64,000 nucleotides of DNA from Danxiaibacter flavus (GTDB taxonomy: Bacteria > Bacteroidota > Bacteroidia > Chitinophagales > Chitinophagaceae). A model generated the notes under the pieces. It had not been told where the DNA came from. It made no database searches and was given only the letters and a program-made list of their open reading frames with translations. Position 1 is the first letter of the stretch. Every line of letters begins with the position of its first letter. The translations under genes and the position numbers were made by a program. Shown here piece by piece: positions 60,386 to 64,000 of the stretch. The stretch is from positions 1,054,001-1,118,000 of the forward strand of contig NZ_JAULBC010000001.1 in the NCBI RefSeq assembly GCF_041060425.1, given 5' to 3'.

Positions 60386-61703
60386 AAAAGAAGCAGTAAT
60401 GCACTTATCTTTACGACAGCATAGGTCCGAAGAAGTAACGCACATTTTGGAGCGTATGCCGAACAGATTTGGAACAGTCATTTGTGTTATTGTTTTTGTT
60501 TTAGTATCTGCAATGTTGTTCTTTGGATGGATTATTAAATATCCCGATGTTTTAAGAGGAGAGGTTACTATCAACAATTTATCTGCTCCTGTTAAATTAG
60601 TTTCTAATAGTGAAGGTAGATTGTCGTTATTAACCGATACTGGTAAATATGTTAATGAAAGTGATTATATAGCTGTAATAAAAAATCCAGCCGGCATTAT
60701 AGACGTTCTTCATGTTGACAGTCTTGTTAAGAACGTAGATATTCGCAAACTAGCTTACAACGTGCACCGGCATTATTTTCCCGAAACTGTTTCGATAGGA
60801 GAAATTAATCAACCGTATTTCGATTTTTTGACTTCACTCTATCAATATCTGGATTATTATCACGAAAAGCCCTTCGAGATTCAGCGAAGCATTTTGCAAA
60901 AACAATCATTGTCGCAGCAATCATTATTGCGAAATGCACATAATAATTATAAAACAGAGCATGAAAAATATAAATTAAGTCAAGGATTTTATTACCGCGA
61001 CTCAATTTTATTTCATCAAAAGGTTATTTCTGCTGATGAATTTGAAAAAAATAAACTGGCCCTGGAAAACGGCAAACAGCAGTATGAAGCACTGGAGAGA
61101 GATATTACATCTAGCAAATACCAGATTGAAGAGACCAATAGTAAAATACAGCAGCTTAATGTGCAACAAATTGAAAAGGAACATAACCTGGAGATAATTC
61201 TATATAATGCTTATTACCGGCTTGTAGATGCGATTAGGCAATGGGAGCATAAGTATGTTTTCGTGGCCCCTTTCGCTGGCAAAGTTGAATTTTTAAATTT
61301 CTGGAAAAACAATGATTATATAGAGAAAGGAACTGAAACATTTTCTATAATACCGGAAACGTCCGCATTAAGGGGCCAAGTTCATCTTCCAACCAGTGGT
61401 GCAGGGAAAATTAAAGTAGGTCAAGACGTAATTGTTAAACTCGACGATTATCCTTATATCCAATTTGGTTCAATTCAAGGGCGGGTACAGGGCATATCGC
61501 TGATTGCGAATCAGCAAATGAATGTGAATAATCAAAGGGTAACCAACTACCTCGTAACAATATCGTTTCCAAATAGTTTAAAGACAAATTACGGCTCATT
61601 GCTGAAATTTCGATCTGAGGCAAGGGGAACAGCTGAGATCATTACAGAGAAGAGACGCTTAATTGAGAGGATATTTGACAATTTAAAGTATTCCGTGCAT
61701 TAA
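60375..61703 (+). CDS. HlyD-type membrane fusion adaptor
   Basis: A 442-residue periplasmic adaptor with one membrane helix (about 33-54), a biotinyl-lipoyl-like half (SAPVKLVSNSEGRL), a long coiled coil (about 150-285), the second lipoyl half (VAPFAGKVEFL) and a beta-barrel part near the C-terminus. It links the C39 ABC exporter to an outer membrane channel; no TolC-like gene is present, so a channel from elsewhere in the genome must be used. It is the last gene of the island. Confidence 0.92.
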   Translation: MQAEKEAVMHLSLRQHRSEEVTHILERMPNRFGTVICVIVFVLVSAMLFFGWIIKYPDVLRGEVTINNLSAPVKLVSNSEGRLSLLTDTGKYVNESDYIAVIKNPAGIIDVLHVDSLVKNVDIRKLAYNVHRHYFPETVSIGEINQPYFDFLTSLYQYLDYYHEKPFEIQRSILQKQSLSQQSLLRNAHNNYKTEHEKYKLSQGFYYRDSILFHQKVISADEFEKNKLALENGKQQYEALERDITSSKYQIEETNSKIQQLNVQQIEKEHNLEIILYNAYYRLVDAIRQWEHKYVFVAPFAGKVEFLNFWKNNDYIEKGTETFSIIPETSALRGQVHLPTSGAGKIKVGQDVIVKLDDYPYIQFGSIQGRVQGISLIANQQMNVNNQRVTNYLVTISFPNSLKTNYGSLLKFRSEARGTAEIITEKRRLIERIFDNLKYSVH

Positions 61704-61715
61704 TGCATAGTTTAA

Positions 61716-61743
61716 AATCATGATGAATCATTTTGTCATGATT
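61716..61743 (+). terminator. Possible weak terminator after the adaptor gene
   Basis: AATCATGA and TCATGATT form a perfect 8-bp stem around a TGAATCATTTTG loop, 13 bp after the stop; no T run follows on this strand. Confidence 0.35.
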
Positions 61744-61812
61744 AAAGCCGAGCATTGATTGCTTTGGTCTACTAGATATTGTATGAATTCAATCTGAAAT
61801 CACTTCCGCTTC

Positions 61813-61831
61813 TTCACTATTCACCATTCAC
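61813..61831 (-). repeat. GTGAATG array, right flank of the island, inverted
   Basis: TTCACTA, TTCACCA, TTCAC on the plus strand. The 19 bases are the exact reverse complement of 53889-53907. Unlike most arrays it does not stand at the 3' end of a gene in its own orientation. Confidence 0.85.
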
Positions 61832-61884
61832 TATTTGGCTTTCTGATGAATTTGTTATAAATTCCTCACTCATTTAACTTGCTT

Positions 61885-63516
61885 ATGAATCGCTTGCTAA
61901 CCGCAGACTATATCGTTTTTGCCATTTACTTTGTCATTGTTGCCACGTACGGTTATTTTATCTATCAAACCAAGAAAGCCAAAACACTTAATTCAAAAGA
62001 TTTCTTTTTAGCAGAAGGATCTCTTACCTGGTGGGCAATCGGCGCATCGCTTATTGCTTCTAATATTTCTGCGGAACATTTTATCGGTATGTCCGGTTCC
62101 GGGTTTGCTTTGGGATTAGCCATATCAACCTATGAGTGGATGGCAGCAGCTACACTTATAATCGTCGCAATCTTTTTTATTCCGGTGTACCTGAAGAATA
62201 AGATTTACACCATGCCGCAGTTTTTATCGCAGCGGTATAACGATACCGTGAGTACAATTATGGCGATATTCTGGTTGCTGGTATATGTGTTCGTTAATCT
62301 TACTTCCATCATTTACCTCGGCGCGTTGGCTGTTTCTTCGATTTCAGGAATAAGCTTTGAATGGTGCATGGTAGGGTTAGGAATCTTTTCCATTATTGTA
62401 ACATTGGGAGGGATGAAAGTGATCGGGTACACCGACGTTATCCAGGTGTTGGTACTTATTATGGGAGGACTAGTGACGACCTATCTCGCTTTGAACCTGG
62501 TTAGTGAGCGGTTTGGTTATGGGAAAGATATTTTAAAAGGACTAAGTGTAATACATGAAAAAGCTTCGTCACATTTTCACATGATCTTCGATAAGTCGCA
62601 TCCTTATTATAAAGATTTGCCTGGCCTTTCTGTATTGATCGGTGGTATGTGGATCAACAACCTGAATTATTGGGGATGTAATCAATATATAACCCAACGT
62701 GCATTGGGTGCGGATTTAAAAACGGCAAGAAGCGGATTGTTGTTTGCAGCTTTTCTAAAATTGCTTGTACCATTAATTGTTGTAATTCCCGGCATTACCA
62801 TGTTCGTAATGCATCAGAATGGAATGTTCCAGAAAGAGATGGTTGATGCCGCAGGCGTAATAAAACCTGATCAGGCCTATCCAACTTTAATGAACCTGTT
62901 ACCTCCGGGTTTGAAAGGGCTGGCTTTCGCTGCGCTTACTGCGGCAATTGTGGCATCGTTAGCTGGTAAGGCGAACAGTATTTCAACCATTTTTTCGCTT
63001 GATATCTATCACAAATATTTTAAGAAAGATGCAACAGAAAAGCAATTGGTAACAACCGGGAGACTAACAGTTGTTGTGGCGATGTTACTCGCTACAATTG
63101 TTGCTCCTGCTTTAAAATCGCTGGACCAGGCTTACCAGTTTATCCAGGAATATGTTGGCTTTATTTCTCCTGGTGTATTCGCTATTTTCCTGTTGGGCTT
63201 TTTCTGGAAGAGGACGACTTCTGCAGCAGCACTTACTTCAGCGTTGTTAACCATTCCGCTCTCAGCGGTGTTGAAGTTTTTGCCGGTTTGGACAAACGGA
63301 GCTTTTCCTGATTATCCTTTTCTGGACCGCATGACCATTGTTTTCGCAATTCTGATTGCACTTGTGATTATCATAAGCCTGTTAAGTTCGCCCGGAAAAG
63401 AAGAACATAAAGCCCTGATCGTTGATAAATCCATGTTTAAAAGTTCGCCCGGATTTATTTTCGGCTCAGTGATCATTATGGGGATTTTGACGGCCCTGTA
63501 CACAATTTTTTGGTAG
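61885..63516 (+). CDS. Sodium/solute symporter (SSS, SglT type)
   Basis: A 543-residue SSS family transporter with about 14 membrane helices. The sodium and substrate region is visible: NISAEHFIGMSGSGFA, YTMPQFLSQRYN, GGMKVIGYTDVIQ, NYWGCNQYITQRALGA and ALTAAIVASLAGKANSIST, all typical of the vSGLT/sugar and inositol branch. The neighbours on both sides (xylBA across the island, inositol oxygenase directly downstream) suggest xylose or myo-inositol as substrate. ATG at 61885; a TTG two codons upstream is not needed. Confidence 0.93.
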   Translation: MNRLLTADYIVFAIYFVIVATYGYFIYQTKKAKTLNSKDFFLAEGSLTWWAIGASLIASNISAEHFIGMSGSGFALGLAISTYEWMAAATLIIVAIFFIPVYLKNKIYTMPQFLSQRYNDTVSTIMAIFWLLVYVFVNLTSIIYLGALAVSSISGISFEWCMVGLGIFSIIVTLGGMKVIGYTDVIQVLVLIMGGLVTTYLALNLVSERFGYGKDILKGLSVIHEKASSHFHMIFDKSHPYYKDLPGLSVLIGGMWINNLNYWGCNQYITQRALGADLKTARSGLLFAAFLKLLVPLIVVIPGITMFVMHQNGMFQKEMVDAAGVIKPDQAYPTLMNLLPPGLKGLAFAALTAAIVASLAGKANSISTIFSLDIYHKYFKKDATEKQLVTTGRLTVVVAMLLATIVAPALKSLDQAYQFIQEYVGFISPGVFAIFLLGFFWKRTTSAAALTSALLTIPLSAVLKFLPVWTNGAFPDYPFLDRMTIVFAILIALVIIISLLSSPGKEEHKALIVDKSMFKSSPGFIFGSVIIMGILTALYTIFW

Positions 63517-63524
63517 TTTTTTTT

Positions 63525-63563
63525 AAGCTTAAAGCCTAAAGCCTAAAGCCCAAAGCCTAAAGC
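63525..63563 (+). repeat. Heptamer array, AAGCCTA family, after the symporter gene
   Basis: AAGCTTA, AAGCCTA, AAGCCTA, AAGCCCA, AAGCCTA, AAGCTGG, starting eight bases after the stop. Confidence 0.88.
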
Positions 63564-63662
63564 TGGTGGTTCAGTTTTAAACATGCTGATGCATTTTAGG
63601 GCACTTTAGCGTAAAACATTCATTAACAACTCATAAACAGACTTGCATCATAGACGGTTTAG

Positions 63663-63700
63663 TTTTAAGCTTTAAGCTTTAGGCTTTGAGCTTTCTTCTT
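63663..63700. repeat. Heptamer array, AAGCTTT family, before the inositol oxygenase gene
   Basis: AAGCTTT, AAGCTTT, AGGCTTT, GAGCTTT, CTTCTTT. It is the reverse complement type of the array at 63525-63563, so the two could form a long stem. Confidence 0.82.
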
Positions 63701-63741
63701 TCCGCTTTTTTTTGTAAATTTCACTATTAAAAACCGCTTGC

Positions 63742-64000
63742 ATGAAAAACGAAACGACATTTTCGGCTGATGAAATAGCCCCATTACATAGTATTGAGCA
63801 ATGGGAAGATGACGTGTTGGAACGCTATCCCGAACCAGGAGAGCCCGCAAAAACAAAAGAAGAATTTCGCAATTATGATAATCCCGGACGTGATACCGTA
63901 CGGGAGTTTTACAGGCTGAATCACAAATACCAGACCTACGATTTTGTTATAGAGAAAGAAAAAGATTTTCTTCAGTTCAACCGCAAAGAATTGAAATGGT
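63742..64000 (+). CDS. Inositol oxygenase (MIOX), 5' part only
   Basis: The window cuts this gene after 86 codons. The protein begins MKNETTFSADEI and continues with FRNYDNPGRDTVREFYRLNH and QTYDFVIEKEKDF, which matches the N-terminal region of myo-inositol oxygenase (KxEFRNY...REFYRxNHxxQTxDFV). MIOX splits myo-inositol to D-glucuronate with O2 at a di-iron site; the iron ligands lie beyond the window. Together with the symporter it suggests inositol or sugar uptake and oxidation that joins the pentose pathway of xylBA. Confidence 0.85.
   Translation, partial: MKNETTFSADEIAPLHSIEQWEDDVLERYPEPGEPAKTKEEFRNYDNPGRDTVREFYRLNHKYQTYDFVIEKEKDFLQFNRKELKW

Noticed and set aside
54015..61812. Prophage, integrative element or transposon
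   Set aside because: No integrase, transposase, phage gene, tRNA target or terminal inverted repeats apart from the heptamer arrays; so I call it only an island.
1..64000. tRNA or rRNA genes
   Set aside because: No cloverleaf-like segment with TTCRANY loop and acceptor pairing was noticed in any spacer; a tRNAscan run would be decisive.

Overview
The window is chromosomal DNA of a Bacteroidota bacterium, most probably of the Chitinophagaceae type. The reasons are the gene families (DUF5683 beside parAB and dapB, DUF3857-transglutaminase protein, DUF6427 membrane protein, single-chain MetG with a C-terminal tRNA-binding domain), signal peptides ending in -AQ, weak Shine-Dalgarno sequences, and several TAnnTTTG -7 promoter boxes of the Bacteroidota sigma factor. 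No tRNA, rRNA, CRISPR array, prophage or transposase was seen.

Layout. 0.1-5.1 kb (minus strand): two SDR-type reductases, an Rrf2 regulator, then a GCS2-type carboxylate-amine ligase and an ATP-grasp ligase, with a divergent esterase. 6.4-11.7 kb: M14 carboxypeptidase, two-component system, membrane metallophosphoesterase. 12-18.3 kb: UPF0173 hydrolase, parA, parB, DUF5683, dapB, then an inserted segment with a second DUF5683 gene and broken pieces of parB and of an outer membrane protein gene, bounded by 200-bp direct repeats. 18.5-24.7 kb: ECF sigma factor with a membrane-anchored barrel protein, lipoprotein, bioB, a YCF48-like secreted protein, tcdA. 25-37.5 kb: AraC regulator and metallo-hydrolase, Fe-S membrane protein, hydroxyisobutyrate-dehydrogenase-like enzyme, DUF3857 protein, metG, two LD-carboxypeptidases, a small charged protein. 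38-46 kb: a D-amino-acid and dipeptide catabolic set (M19 dipeptidase, D-serine/threonine-type PLP enzyme, RidA, GntP transporter), OxyR, rhodanese, Kup. 46.5-49.2 kb: two envelope proteins. 49.4-53.7 kb: LacI regulator and xylBA. 54.4-61.7 kb: an AT-rich accessory island. 61.9 kb to the end: a sodium/sugar symporter and the start of an inositol oxygenase gene.

The island (about 54.0-61.8 kb) is the strongest candidate for an undescribed system. It holds a nucleotidyltransferase-fold protein, a substrate with a double-glycine leader fused through a glycine linker to an HExxH metallopeptidase-like domain, a secreted beta-rich protein that could be its immunity factor, a decayed tandem copy of that protein, and a peptidase-C39 ABC exporter with an HlyD adaptor. 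I read it as a toxin or effector secretion locus that inserted between xylBA and the sugar/inositol genes.

The second unusual feature covers the rest of the window. Almost every intergenic space holds short arrays with a 7-nt period, built on at least ten different heptamers. Many start inside or directly after a stop codon, some supply the stop codon itself, and the best-defined families keep one orientation relative to the gene they follow. They resemble in form the heptanucleotide tandem repeats known from filamentous cyanobacteria. No such array is visible inside the island.
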